A stretch of DNA of 64,000 nt, from the NCBI RefSeq assembly GCF_003385775.1, contig NZ_QRDP01000004.1:2754957-2818956 (forward strand), read 5' to 3'. Under the pieces are notes generated by a model. The model searched no databases. It worked only from the letters and a program-made list of their open reading frames with translations, and was not told the origin of the DNA. A program made the position numbers and the translations under genes. Positions 25,746 to 35,119 of this stretch are shown here, piece by piece. How positions within the stretch are numbered: position 1 is the first letter of the stretch; every line of letters begins with the position of its first letter. The DNA comes from Parasphingopyxis lamellibrachiae (GTDB lineage Bacteria > Pseudomonadota > Alphaproteobacteria > Sphingomonadales > Sphingomonadaceae).

Positions 25746-27685
25746 CCGACCCGGTTCGCCACTAGCTCATCCACCACTGCGGGTTCCGCCAGCGTGCTCG
25801 TATCGCCGAGGCTAGAGACATCGCCTTCCGCGATCTTGCGGAGGATGCGCCGCATGATCTTGCCCGAGCGGGTCTTGGGCAAAGCCGGTGTGAACTGGAT
25901 CGCGTCGGGCCGGGCGATGGGACCGATCTCGGTGCGCACCCAGTCGAGCAGCTCCTTGCGCAGCGCTTCGCTCGGCTCGGTGTTCGCGTTGAGCGTGACA
26001 TAGGCGTAAATGCCCTGTCCTTTTACGTCATGCGGCATGCCGACGACCGCGGCTTCCGATACGTCCTTGTGGAGCACGAGCGCGCTTTCGACTTCGGCTG
26101 TGCCCATCCGGTGGCCCGAGACGTTGATAACATCGTCGACCCGGCCGGTGATCCAGTAATAGCCATCTTCGTCGCGGCGGCAGCCGTCTCCGGTGAAATA
26201 TCTACCGGGAAAGGTGGTGAAATAGGTGTCGAAGAAGCGCTTGTGATCGCCGTATACGGTGCGCATCTGGCCAGGCCAGGAGCGGGTGATGCACAGATTG
26301 CCCTCTGTGGCGCCATGGAGAATTTCTCCCTCGCCATCGACGATCTGCGGTTCCACGCCGAAGAAAGGCTTGGTCGCGCTGCCGGGTTTGAGGTCGGTCG
26401 CGCCAGGCAGCGGCGCGATCATCGCCGCGCCCGTTTCGGTCTGCCACCAGGTGTCGACGATCGGGCAGCGTTGTTCGCCCACGATATTGTAATACCAGCG
26501 CCAGGCCTCCGGATTGATGGGTTCGCCGACCGTGCCGAGCAGGCGGATGCTGGCGCGGCTGGTGCGGGTCACATAATCGTCGCCTTCGCGCATCAGGGCG
26601 CGCAGCGCGGTCGGCGCGGTGTAGAGAATTTCGACTTTGTGCCGGTCGGCGACTTCCCAGATGCGGCTCGGCGTCGGCCAGTTGGGCACGCCTTCGAACA
26701 TCAGCGTCGTCGCGCCGTTGGCGAGCGGGCCGTAGACGATATAGCTGTGCCCGGTGACCCATCCGATATCGGCAGCGCACCAGTAAATCTCGCCCGGATT
26801 GTAATCGAACACATATTTGTGCGTGAGCGACGCCCAGAGCAGATATCCGCCTGACGTGTGGAGCACACCCTTGGGCTTGCCCGTCGAACCGGACGTGTAG
26901 AGAATGAAGAGCGGGTCTTCGGCGCCCATCGGTTCGGGCGGGCAATCGGCTTCCACTGTCTCGGCCGCTTCATGATACCAGACGTCCCGGCCTTCCGTCA
27001 TGTCGACATCGCCGCCCGTTACGCGGACGGTGATGACCTTTTTGAGGCTGGTCGTGTGCTGGGCGGCCTTGTCGACATTGGCCTTGAGCGCGACGGTCTT
27101 GCCGCCGCGCCGGCCTTCGTCTGCAGTGATGACATGGGTGCTGTCGCAATCGGTGATCCGGCCGGCCAGCGCTTCGGGAGAGAAGCCGCCGAACACCACC
27201 GAATGGACCGCGCCGATCCGCGCGCAGGCGAGCAGCGCGAAGGCGGCCTCCGGGACCATCGGCAGATAGATGGTGACCCGGTCGCCGCGGCGCACGCCCT
27301 GATCCTTGAGCACATTGGCGAAACGGCACACCTGTTCGTGGAGCTGCTTGTAGGTGAAGCTTCTGGAATCCTCGCTGGGGTCATCGGGTTCCCAGATGAT
27401 CGCCACAGCATCGCCGCGCGTTTCCAGATGCCGGTCGATGCAATTGGCCGACACGTTGAGCTGCCCGTCGGTGAACCAGTTGATATGGAAATCGCTTGCG
27501 TCGAAACTCCAGTCACCGGATATTTCGGGCCGCTTGATCCAGTCCAGTGTGCGTGCCTGTTCCAGCCAGAAACTTCCGGGGTCGGCCAGCGACCGCCCAT
27601 ATTGCAATTCATATTCCGCCTTGTCGGCATGGGCCCGCTTCGCCCATTCTTCCGGCACAGGGAAAATATCCTGCTCGCTCACCAA
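25742..27685 (-). CDS. acs: Acetyl-coenzyme A synthetase
   Basis: The 647-residue AMP-forming enzyme makes acetyl-CoA from acetate. [10 protein letters not shown] is the ATP-binding motif, [13 protein letters not shown] the hinge and core motif, and the C-terminal [11 protein letters not shown] carries the lysine whose acetylation switches the enzyme off and which sirtuins such as CobB (10.7 kb) reverse. With the ActP-like symporter (3.7 kb) and isocitrate lyase (51.7 kb) it gives a route from external acetate to biomass. Confidence 0.97.
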   Translation of the reverse strand: MVSEQDIFPVPEEWAKRAHADKAEYELQYGRSLADPGSFWLEQARTLDWIKRPEISGDWSFDASDFHINWFTDGQLNVSANCIDRHLETRGDAVAIIWEPDDPSEDSRSFTYKQLHEQVCRFANVLKDQGVRRGDRVTIYLPMVPEAAFALLACARIGAVHSVVFGGFSPEALAGRITDCDSTHVITADEGRRGGKTVALKANVDKAAQHTTSLKKVITVRVTGGDVDMTEGRDVWYHEAAETVEADCPPEPMGAEDPLFILYTSGSTGKPKGVLHTSGGYLLWASLTHKYVFDYNPGEIYWCAADIGWVTGHSYIVYGPLANGATTLMFEGVPNWPTPSRIWEVADRHKVEILYTAPTALRALMREGDDYVTRTSRASIRLLGTVGEPINPEAWRWYYNIVGEQRCPIVDTWWQTETGAAMIAPLPGATDLKPGSATKPFFGVEPQIVDGEGEILHGATEGNLCITRSWPGQMRTVYGDHKRFFDTYFTTFPGRYFTGDGCRRDEDGYYWITGRVDDVINVSGHRMGTAEVESALVLHKDVSEAAVVGMPHDVKGQGIYAYVTLNANTEPSEALRKELLDWVRTEIGPIARPDAIQFTPALPKTRSGKIMRRILRKIAEGDVSSLGDTSTLAEPAVVDELVANRVG

Positions 27686-27859
27686 TTGTCCTCCCGATCT
27701 GTTATCCGCCGATAGTGGGGCGAGGGCGGGGGATATAGCAAGCCCGTTTTCCTCATCATCGCGATAGAACAGCTATTGATCCTTGCCTTCTGTCATCACT
27801 TCGTCATGTCATACCGGTAGCAGATGCCGGTTTCAGGCTTTGGCCGAGGAGAGCGCAGC

Positions 27860-28636
27860 ATGGCCGATGGACGGCCCGGCCTTTTCCAGTTGGATCGCGA
27901 TGCCGAAACATCGCCCCGCCGCCTGGCCATGATCGTGGCCGCCGGGCTGGCGGCGCTGTTGCTCCTGCTCTGGCTGTTCAGCGGAGGCGATTCCTCCCCG
28001 CACGACACCGCGCAGCCAGCGCCGGTGCCCGCACCTTCCTCCGTATCATCCGCGCCGTCCTCTCCTGCTCCCGTACCGCCGACGGGCTCTGTTGCCGAAC
28101 TTCGCCTGCACGGCGTGATGGGCACGGGAGAGGATGGCGCGGCCATTGTTTCGACCGGGGCGGGGGCCCAGCGGCTCGTGCGGGTCGGGCGCGATCTCGT
28201 TCCGGGCGTTCCGCTGCTCGCCGTGGCGGCGGACCATATTCTCGTGCGGGAGCGCGGGCGCGAGGTGCGACTCTCTTTTGCCGAGGACGGGCAGGGCGGC
28301 ACGGCTTCGGCCGCCTCGCCGGGGGGCGGTTCCCGGTCCGGTCAGCGCGGCGACGAAGCTTCGCGGCGTGAATCGCTCGAATATCAGGCGGCGCTGGCCC
28401 CTGTTCGCGTCGATGGTCGTCATGCCGGCTATCAATTTCGCAGTGGCAGCATGCCGGAAATGTTCCGCGATGCCGGTTTGCAGGACGGCGATGTCGTGCT
28501 GCGAGTCGGGGGACTCGGGCTGGAAGATGCCGACGATGTCGCCGGAATTCCCCGCCGCATTCGTCAAAGAGGGCAGGTCGAGATCGAAATATTGCGGGAT
28601 GGTGAGCGCCGGACAATCATCATGGATGCCCGCTAA
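27860..28636 (+). CDS. GspC-like type II secretion protein with PDZ domain, isolated
   Basis: This 258-residue protein starts at the ATG at 27860 behind GAGGAGAG. It has a cytosolic N-terminus, one transmembrane helix (about 23-40) and a Pro-rich linker. A homology-region-like domain (about 75-140, ELRLHGVMGTGEDGAAIV...) and a PDZ domain (about 180-250, AGLQDGDVVLRVGG) follow. This is the layout of GspC, the inner-membrane clamp that links type II secretion substrates to the secretin. No other gsp gene is nearby. The next two genes encode a surface-type lipoprotein and a TonB-dependent receptor, so it may be a dedicated adaptor for exporting that lipoprotein. Confidence 0.8.
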   Translation: MADGRPGLFQLDRDAETSPRRLAMIVAAGLAALLLLLWLFSGGDSSPHDTAQPAPVPAPSSVSSAPSSPAPVPPTGSVAELRLHGVMGTGEDGAAIVSTGAGAQRLVRVGRDLVPGVPLLAVAADHILVRERGREVRLSFAEDGQGGTASAASPGGGSRSGQRGDEASRRESLEYQAALAPVRVDGRHAGYQFRSGSMPEMFRDAGLQDGDVVLRVGGLGLEDADDVAGIPRRIRQRGQVEIEILRDGERRTIIMDAR

Positions 28637-28813
28637 CGCAGCATGGAAACGCGCCGCGGCACTTTGTGACATTTTCGTTTCGATCAGTGTCACAAAAGCT
28701 CAAAAAGTCCGTCATCAAGGAATCACACAGCGCCCATAGAGGCGTCCCCGGAACCTGCCGGCCCCAGCGCCCGCGGTTCGCTACGCCAAAACGGTTCAAA
28801 GGGGTTTTTCTTC

Positions 28814-30361
28814 ATGTCACCTACTCGCATCATGCTCTTGATGAGCACTGCCATTCCGCTCGCCGCCTGCGGCGCCGACGATGTCGCGTCGCCGGGGGAA
28901 GGCAATATCGTCGTTGTGACGCCGTCGACCCCGGCGCCGCCCCCGCCTCCTCCTCCTGGGCCAGCGCCGACGAGCGCGCGCTTCGACGCAATCACACCGG
29001 CTGCCGATTGCCCGATGGGCACGACGAATGACGGCACGATCGATGGGGATGACGATGGTTCCGTCGATTTCCGCATCTGCCGCCTGGGCGGAACGATTAC
29101 CGGTACGGTGACGCTCCAGAAGCTCGACGGCGTTGTCTATTCGCTCAGCGGCCGCGTCGATGTAGGCGTCGATGTCGGTGGAGACGGCCTGGCGGCCGGT
29201 GGCACCCAGGGCATTCTCAACATCGATCCCGGCGTCGTCGTGATCGGTGCGGGTACAGCCGATTTCCTGGTCGTTCAGCGTGGCTCCCAGCTCAATGCAA
29301 TCGGCACGCAGACCCAGCCGATCACCTTTACGGCGCGCGCCAACTTCCAGAATGAAACTGACGGCACCGGTACGGTGAACGCGGACTCGATCGGCCTGTT
29401 CGGCGGTCTGGTCATCCTCGGCCGCGCTCCGATCAACGATTGCGACGGCGCGGCCGTCGGCGGTGCGGCGGATTGCCAGACCGAAATCGAAGGCACGTCC
29501 GGCGCATTTTACGGCGGCGATCAGCCCAATGACGACAGCGGCACCCTGCGCTATGTGCAGGTTCGCTACCCGGGCTTCGAAGTCAGTACCGGCAACGAAC
29601 TGAACGGCATCTCGCTTGGCGGTGTCGGCGACGGAACCGATTTCAGCTATGTGCAGGTCCACAACAGCTCGGACGATGGCATCGAATGGTTCGGCGGTAC
29701 GGTCAATGGCGATCACATCGCCGTAACCGGCGCCGACGATGACAGCTTCGATATCGACTCCGGCTTTGTCGGTACGCTGCAGTTCCTCATCGCGAGGCAG
29801 CGCGCGGCGGGCGGCGACCACTATATCGAAGCGGACTCCAAGTTCGACGATCTGCCCCGGTCGGACCCGACTCTGGCCAACTTCACCTTCTATGGCGGCG
29901 GCGGGTCCAAGGATTTCGGCGTGCTGCTCCGCGAAGGCATTGGCGGCCAGCTCTGGAACGGCATCATCACGGACAAGTCTGAATGTCTGAACCTCAGCGA
30001 CGATGAGACGCGTGACGACGGCGTTCCCGATTTCCAGTCTGTCGTTATCGATTGCCCGACGGCATTCGGCAGCGAAGGCAGCATCACGGCGGCTGAAATC
30101 ACGACCCTGTTCAACCTGGGCGCCAACAACAACGCCTCGTTCACAACTTCGCTGACGGATGGTTTCGTCAACGGCGCGAATGAAGATGCGGTGACAGCCT
30201 TCACCGATCCGTCGATCGCAACGGTCGATTATATCGGAGCGGTCGATCAGGCTGCGGCGACACCCTGGACGCAGGACTGGACCTGCGGCCTGTTCGGATC
30301 CGACGATCAGGACACCGGCAGCGCCATGCTCTCCTGCCTGGTCACGCCGTTCTACGGCTAA
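28814..30361 (+). CDS. Large lipoprotein with predicted beta-helix repeats
   Basis: The 515-residue protein has a lipoprotein signal with lipobox LAAC (Cys19), then a Pro-rich linker (PPPPPPPGP), then a long acidic, Gly/Asp-rich domain. Repeated strands such as GLFGGLVILGRAPI, LNGISLGGVGDGTDFSYVQV and SSDDGIEWFGGTV suggest a right-handed parallel beta-helix. Proteins of this type are encoded beside TonB-dependent receptors in many Gram-negative bacteria and are thought to be exposed on the surface. Several cysteines near the C-terminus could form disulfides. Substrate binding for the partner receptor is a reasonable guess. Asp residues after Cys19 do not occupy position +2 (Gly), so outer-membrane sorting is expected. 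Confidence 0.75.
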   Translation: MSPTRIMLLMSTAIPLAACGADDVASPGEGNIVVVTPSTPAPPPPPPPGPAPTSARFDAITPAADCPMGTTNDGTIDGDDDGSVDFRICRLGGTITGTVTLQKLDGVVYSLSGRVDVGVDVGGDGLAAGGTQGILNIDPGVVVIGAGTADFLVVQRGSQLNAIGTQTQPITFTARANFQNETDGTGTVNADSIGLFGGLVILGRAPINDCDGAAVGGAADCQTEIEGTSGAFYGGDQPNDDSGTLRYVQVRYPGFEVSTGNELNGISLGGVGDGTDFSYVQVHNSSDDGIEWFGGTVNGDHIAVTGADDDSFDIDSGFVGTLQFLIARQRAAGGDHYIEADSKFDDLPRSDPTLANFTFYGGGGSKDFGVLLREGIGGQLWNGIITDKSECLNLSDDETRDDGVPDFQSVVIDCPTAFGSEGSITAAEITTLFNLGANNNASFTTSLTDGFVNGANEDAVTAFTDPSIATVDYIGAVDQAAATPWTQDWTCGLFGSDDQDTGSAMLSCLVTPFYG

Positions 30362-30375
30362 CCAAAAGCATGATC

Positions 30376-30405
30376 GGGCGGCGACCGACATTCCGGTTGC
30401 CGCCC
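30376..30405 (+). terminator. GC-rich hairpin between lipoprotein and TonB receptor genes
   Basis: GGGCGGCGACCG (30376-30387) pairs with CGGTTGCCGCCC (30394-30405), one G:T wobble, loop of 6 bases, followed by CTTCTTGTCTT. It looks like an intrinsic terminator or attenuator that would lower receptor expression relative to the lipoprotein. Confidence 0.6.
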
Positions 30406-30439
30406 CTTCTTGTCTTCACCCGCTTGGAAGAGAACAGCC

Positions 30440-33184
30440 ATGACCAAGACATTTACACTCGCGAGCCTTTTGCTCGTATCGAGTGCGCTTACCGCGCCTG
30501 CCTTCGCCCAAACTGCTGAAGAAACGGCAGATGCGAGCGTCGCGGACGCCAGCGTTCCGGCCGATGCGCCGGTCGACGAGGATCGGCCTGACGACAGTGT
30601 CGATATCTCGACTGGCGGTGGCAGCGGTACGCCGATCGTTGTCACCGGACGCTATATTCCCGAACCCGTCCGCGCTTCTTCCGAAGTGCTGTCGGTGCTG
30701 TCTTCGGAAGATCTGGCCCGTACCGGCGAAGGCGATGCCGCTGGCGCGTTGCAGCGCGTGTCTGGGCTCAGTCTTGTCGGCGGCCGCTTCGTCTATGTGC
30801 GCGGTCTTGGCGAACGCTATTCCCTGGCGCTGCTCAACGGATCGCCGCTCCCGTCTCCCGAGCCGCTCAAGCGCACGGTGCCGCTCGATCTCTTCCCGAC
30901 CAGCATCCTGGCGAGCTCGCTCGTCCAGAAAACCTATTCGGTCAATTATACCGGCGAATTCGGCGGCGGGGTTATCAACCTCACGACCCGCGCCGTTCCC
31001 GACGAGCCATTCATCACTTTCAGCGGCAGCCTGAGCGGTAATTCCGAAACCACGCTGGAAACCGGCTATACCTATTATGGCAGCGACAGCGACTGGACCG
31101 GTTTCGACGACGGGACGCGCGATATTCCTGCGCTCGTGCAGACGGCGCTGGACAGCGGTGTGCGCATCCGTTTCGACCAGCCGGAATTCAGCAATCCGGC
31201 GGCCTCGGGCTATGTCGCGGATATCGCGGACATCTCGCGCAGCTTCCAGAACGCCAATATCAACCTCGTGCAGCGCAATGACGAGATCCCGTTCAACGGC
31301 AGCGTCAACATCACGGGCGGCACCTATGTCGATATCGGCAGCGATTTCCGGCTCGGTTTTGTCGCGACCGCCGGCTGGAGCAATGGCTGGGAAACGCGCG
31401 GCGGCATCCGCCAGCAGGGCGAGCTCACCAATGGCGACCAGACGATTACCCCCAATGTGTCCGACTATCGCTTCCTGTCGACCCAGAACCGCATCGTCGT
31501 GAACGGGCTGGTCGGGATCGGTGCGGAATTTGGCGAGCACAGCATCCGCTTTACCAATCTCTACATCCGCGATACCGCCAAGGAAGCACGGATCAGCACG
31601 TCGGCGAGCCCGGTCCGCAGCACCGGCACGATCCAGAACAACCAGAATACCGAATGGTTCGAGCGTCAGCTGATGAGCACCCAGCTGGTGGGCGAGTTCG
31701 ATTTCGGCGATATCAATGTCGATGTCCGCGGCAGCTATGCCAACGCGCAGCGCGAGGCGCCCTATGAGCGCGAGATCCAATATGCGTTCAACACGGTGGC
31801 GAACGATTTCGTCCATGACACGCGCTCGGGCGGCCAGACCGACCTGCTGAGCTTTTCCGAGCTCAACGACGATGTCTATGGCGCGCAGGTCGATCTCACC
31901 TATAGCGTTCCCACAGGGCGGCGGTTCGATATCAATGCCGGCTATGCCTATTATCTGAACCAGCGCGATTTCGAGCGCCGGGCCTTCCGTTTCGTCACCC
32001 AGCGCCAGGGCGGCTTGCCTTTCCCGGTGACGCAGCTCAGGCCGGATTACCTGTTTTCGGACGCGATCCTCGGCTTCTACGATATCTTCGTCGAAGAGCG
32101 CACCGATGCCCAGGGCGGCGACGCCTATACGGCCGAGCTTGAGGTGCATGCCGGGTACGGACAGGTCGATATCGAACTGTTCGACGGGTTCAGCGTGGCG
32201 GCCGGCGTCCGCTATGAAGACGCCGTGCAAAGCGTGACGCCGATCCCCTTTTTCGGGTTTCAGGTGAACCCGCTCTTCGTCGCGCCGCCGATCGCCAACG
32301 ATTATTGGCTGCCCGCGGCCACGGTGACGTGGAACTTCGCCGAAGACATGCAGCTGCGCCTCGGCGCGTCGCGCACGATCGGCCGGCCCCAGTTCCGCGA
32401 GCTGGCCGCGCCTTCCTATACCGATCCGGACAATGACCGCACCTTCCGCGGCAATCCGGCCCTGATCGACAGCGAACTCCTGAACATCGAAGGGCGTTTC
32501 GAATGGTATTTCGATAGGGACGAACTGTTCAGCATCGCCGCCTTCTACAAGGATATCGACAATCCGATCGAACAGCTGGCGACGAGCGGCGACAATGATG
32601 TCAATGTCACCTTCCTCAACGCGCCGGCGGCTACGCTTTACGGTGTGGAAACGGAGCTTGTGAAATTCTTCCCGCTCTACGACTGGGGGGGAATCCTCTC
32701 CTCGCGCCGGCTGCGCGCCCAGCTCAACTATACCTATACCCAGTCGGAAATTTCGGTGAACGCCAACGACACGACGTTCGTGCCCGGTTTTACCGACCCG
32801 CAACCAGCAACCAACTATTTCGTCGACGGTGTGGCCCTGACCGGCCAGTCCGATCATATCGTCAATCTGCAGCTCAGCCTGGAAGATGAGGACAGACTCT
32901 CTCAGCAATCGCTGCTCGTCACCTATACGAGCGACCGGATTACGAACCGTTCGCCGATCGGCGATGCGCCCGATATCCGCGAGGAGGGGCGTATCCAGCT
33001 CGACTTTATCTGGCGCCAGGCGTTGACCCTGTTCGGCCAGGAAGTGCAGGCGACGCTGGAACTGCGCAATATCCTGAATGAGGATTTCCGGGAATTTTAC
33101 CGGGCACCAGATGGGTCTTCGATCGATGCGCTCAGCTACGACCGGGGGCGCAGCTTCTCCTTTGGTCTCAGCACAACCTTCTAG
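30440..33184 (+). CDS. TonB-dependent outer membrane receptor
   Basis: This 914-residue protein has a signal peptide ending AFAQ (about residue 24), a TonB-box-like IVVTGR (about 71), a plug domain (LQRVSGLSLVGGRFVYVRGLGERY) and a long beta-barrel ending in aromatic Phe (FSFGLSTTF). It should import a TonB-energised ligand across the outer membrane; the plug type with VRGLGERY is common in sphingomonad receptors of unknown ligand. The start at 30440 has GGAAGAG upstream. The preceding lipoprotein is probably its partner. No metal-, haem- or sugar-specific genes flank it. Confidence 0.92.
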   Translation: MTKTFTLASLLLVSSALTAPAFAQTAEETADASVADASVPADAPVDEDRPDDSVDISTGGGSGTPIVVTGRYIPEPVRASSEVLSVLSSEDLARTGEGDAAGALQRVSGLSLVGGRFVYVRGLGERYSLALLNGSPLPSPEPLKRTVPLDLFPTSILASSLVQKTYSVNYTGEFGGGVINLTTRAVPDEPFITFSGSLSGNSETTLETGYTYYGSDSDWTGFDDGTRDIPALVQTALDSGVRIRFDQPEFSNPAASGYVADIADISRSFQNANINLVQRNDEIPFNGSVNITGGTYVDIGSDFRLGFVATAGWSNGWETRGGIRQQGELTNGDQTITPNVSDYRFLSTQNRIVVNGLVGIGAEFGEHSIRFTNLYIRDTAKEARISTSASPVRSTGTIQNNQNTEWFERQLMSTQLVGEFDFGDINVDVRGSYANAQREAPYEREIQYAFNTVANDFVHDTRSGGQTDLLSFSELNDDVYGAQVDLTYSVPTGRRFDINAGYAYYLNQRDFERRAFRFVTQRQGGLPFPVTQLRPDYLFSDAILGFYDIFVEERTDAQGGDAYTAELEVHAGYGQVDIELFDGFSVAAGVRYEDAVQSVTPIPFFGFQVNPLFVAPPIANDYWLPAATVTWNFAEDMQLRLGASRTIGRPQFRELAAPSYTDPDNDRTFRGNPALIDSELLNIEGRFEWYFDRDELFSIAAFYKDIDNPIEQLATSGDNDVNVTFLNAPAATLYGVETELVKFFPLYDWGGILSSRRLRAQLNYTYTQSEISVNANDTTFVPGFTDPQPATNYFVDGVALTGQSDHIVNLQLSLEDEDRLSQQSLLVTYTSDRITNRSPIGDAPDIREEGRIQLDFIWRQALTLFGQEVQATLELRNILNEDFREFYRAPDGSSIDALSYDRGRSFSFGLSTTF

Positions 33185-33370
33185 AACCGCATTTGGGATC
33201 CGGTCACGATCCTCAGCGAAGGGGCGGGGAAGCTATGAGGTTTCTCAGCCCTTTTTCGTCGATTTTCAGCCATGACCCCTAAAAACACCCGTGTTGCCGC
33301 CCTATATCAGTATCATGGTTTGCGCTTCTTAGGGATAGCGCTAAAGTGAAACGGCAAGGGAGAGACTGGA

Positions 33371-34387
33371 ATGGGCATTAGGGATTTTCTTTCGAAACAA
33401 TTTATCGACGTTATCGAATGGGGCGAAGAGCCCGGCGATCTGGCGGAACGGCTGGATTTTGCGGATAACGAGATCCAGAATGGTGCCCAGCTGACGGTCC
33501 GCGAGACGCAGGCCGCCGTCGTGATCGATGAAGGCGTGCTTGCCGATATGTACGGCCCCGGCCTGCATACGCTCGACACGTCGAACATGCCGATCCTTAC
33601 CAACCTCAAAAACTGGGACAAGGCGTTCAAATCGCCGTTCAAGACGGATGTTTATTTCTTCTCGCAAAAGGAACAGGTGAACCTGAAATGGGGCACGGCG
33701 CAGCCGGTCACCATTCGCGATCCCGAGCTCGGCCCGATCCGCTTGCGTGCCTTTGGCACCTATTCCTTCCGGGTGAAGGATATCGCGCCTTTCTATTCGG
33801 CTCTGGTCGGTACGCTCGACAAGGTGACGGTGAGCTCCATCGAACCGCAGCTCCGCGCGGCGATCATCACCGCGCTGGCCACCGGTCTCGGCGGCGGCGA
33901 TGTGCCGTTTATCGATCTTGCCGCCAACCAGCAGAAACTGTCCGATGCGCTGAAAGAGGCGGTTGGCCCGGCCTTTGAGCAATATGGCCTCGAAGTGCCG
34001 ACCTTTTTTGTCGAAAGCGTGTCGCTTCCCGAAGCGGTCCAGGAGCATCTCGACAAGAAAAGTTCGATGCGGGTGCTCGGCGATCTCGATCAGTATGCGA
34101 AATTCCAGGCAGCCGAAGCCATCGAGCTTGCCGCCCAGCAGGAAGGCGGCATGGCCGGTATCGGCGCAGGCGCGGGTGTGGGCATGGCGATCGGCCAGAC
34201 TATGGCCGGCGCGCTGGCCCAGCCGGCTCCGGCAGCCCCTGCCGCGCCAGTCGCTCCCGCTGCGCCGGCGGCGGAAGAGAAAGATCCGTTCGAACAGATC
34301 GAGAAGCTGCACAAGCTTCAGGAGATGGGTGCGATCAGCAAGGAAGAATTCGACGCGAAAAAAGCGGATCTTCTGAGCCAGATTTAG
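33371..34387 (+). CDS. SPFH/Band 7 protein with C-terminal SHOCT domain
   Basis: The 338-residue protein begins GIRDFLSKQFIDVIEW and carries an SPFH domain (about 30-250) like that of Bacillus YdjI and the 'virion core protein' annotation group. It has an Ala/Gly/Pro-rich linker (250-300) and a SHOCT motif at the end (DPFEQIEKLHKLQEMGAIS). SPFH proteins scaffold membrane microdomains; YdjI helps bring PspA to damaged membrane in B. subtilis. There is no transmembrane helix, so attachment must be through partners. It opens an island of zinc-ribbon DUF4178, DUF350 and polyamine genes. No PspA gene is visible here. Confidence 0.88.
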   Translation: MGIRDFLSKQFIDVIEWGEEPGDLAERLDFADNEIQNGAQLTVRETQAAVVIDEGVLADMYGPGLHTLDTSNMPILTNLKNWDKAFKSPFKTDVYFFSQKEQVNLKWGTAQPVTIRDPELGPIRLRAFGTYSFRVKDIAPFYSALVGTLDKVTVSSIEPQLRAAIITALATGLGGGDVPFIDLAANQQKLSDALKEAVGPAFEQYGLEVPTFFVESVSLPEAVQEHLDKKSSMRVLGDLDQYAKFQAAEAIELAAQQEGGMAGIGAGAGVGMAIGQTMAGALAQPAPAAPAAPVAPAAPAAEEKDPFEQIEKLHKLQEMGAISKEEFDAKKADLLSQI

Positions 34388-34444
34388 ATGCAGACTAGAC
34401 GTACGGCCTGATCGAAACAGGCAAAGCGGGGGACTGGCGAGGCA

Positions 34445-35119
34445 ATGCAATCGGAAAACTGCCCGAACTGCGGAGCGGAAGTCATCTTCCGCTCACCGGC
34501 TCTGCCTGCGCGCATCTGCGACTATTGCCAGGCGACCGTGAAGCGGATTGCCGAGGGCGTCGAACTGGCCGGCGAAGTGGCCGTTCTGCCCTTCGATGTC
34601 AGCCCGATCCAGATCGGAACGCGCGGCGAATATGGCGGCAAGCCTTTCGATGTCATCGGCCGGATCCGGCTCGGTTACGATCAGGGTGCGTGGAACGACT
34701 GGCTGTGCCTGTTTTCGGACATGAGCCATGGCTGGCTCAGCGAGTCCGACGGGCAGTTCCAGATGGTGATCGAACGCCCGATTGCCGAATGCAATTCAGA
34801 CCTGATCCAGCATCTGGCGCAGGGCGGCGAGACGGCGGTCGGGGATCGCACCCAGATCGATGGGGCGGAATTTGTCGTGTCGGACATGCGCACCGCCAGA
34901 TGCATTGCAGCAGAGGGCGAGCTGCCCTTTGCGCCATCGACGGGCTGGGAAGTGTTCAATGTCGACATGCGCGACGATCAGGGCTTTTCCGCGAATTTCG
35001 AGCGCGAGGAAGGCGAGGATCCGGGTTTCTATGTCGGCCGCTATGTAACGCTTGCCGAGCTCAAGCCGCACAATCTGCGCTCTATCCATGGCTGGAAGAT
35101 GCCCGATTATGCCGCCTGA
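34445..35119 (+). CDS. DUF4178 protein with N-terminal zinc ribbon (short form)
   Basis: This 224-residue soluble protein has a zinc ribbon at residues 6-30 (CPNCG...CDYC) and a DUF4178 domain with beta-rich repeats (GKPFDVIGRIRLGYDQGAWNDW). Function is unknown. DUF4178 proteins recur with SPFH, DUF350 and spermidine synthase genes. Its C-terminal 11 bases overlap the next, longer DUF4178 gene, so the two are co-translated and may form a complex. Confidence 0.8.
   Translation: MQSENCPNCGAEVIFRSPALPARICDYCQATVKRIAEGVELAGEVAVLPFDVSPIQIGTRGEYGGKPFDVIGRIRLGYDQGAWNDWLCLFSDMSHGWLSESDGQFQMVIERPIAECNSDLIQHLAQGGETAVGDRTQIDGAEFVVSDMRTARCIAAEGELPFAPSTGWEVFNVDMRDDQGFSANFEREEGEDPGFYVGRYVTLAELKPHNLRSIHGWKMPDYAA

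Noticed and set aside
28817-30391. 524-codon open frame antisense to the lipoprotein
   Set aside because: Same cause; composition (Arg, Ala, Asp, Val) mirrors the Gly/Asp-rich sense strand, and the sense strand has a lipobox and ribosome site.
30416-32908. 830-codon open frame antisense to the TonB-dependent receptor
   Set aside because: High GC and third-position bias keep the opposite frame open. The translation is charged and repetitive with no domain, and the plus-strand protein is a clear receptor.
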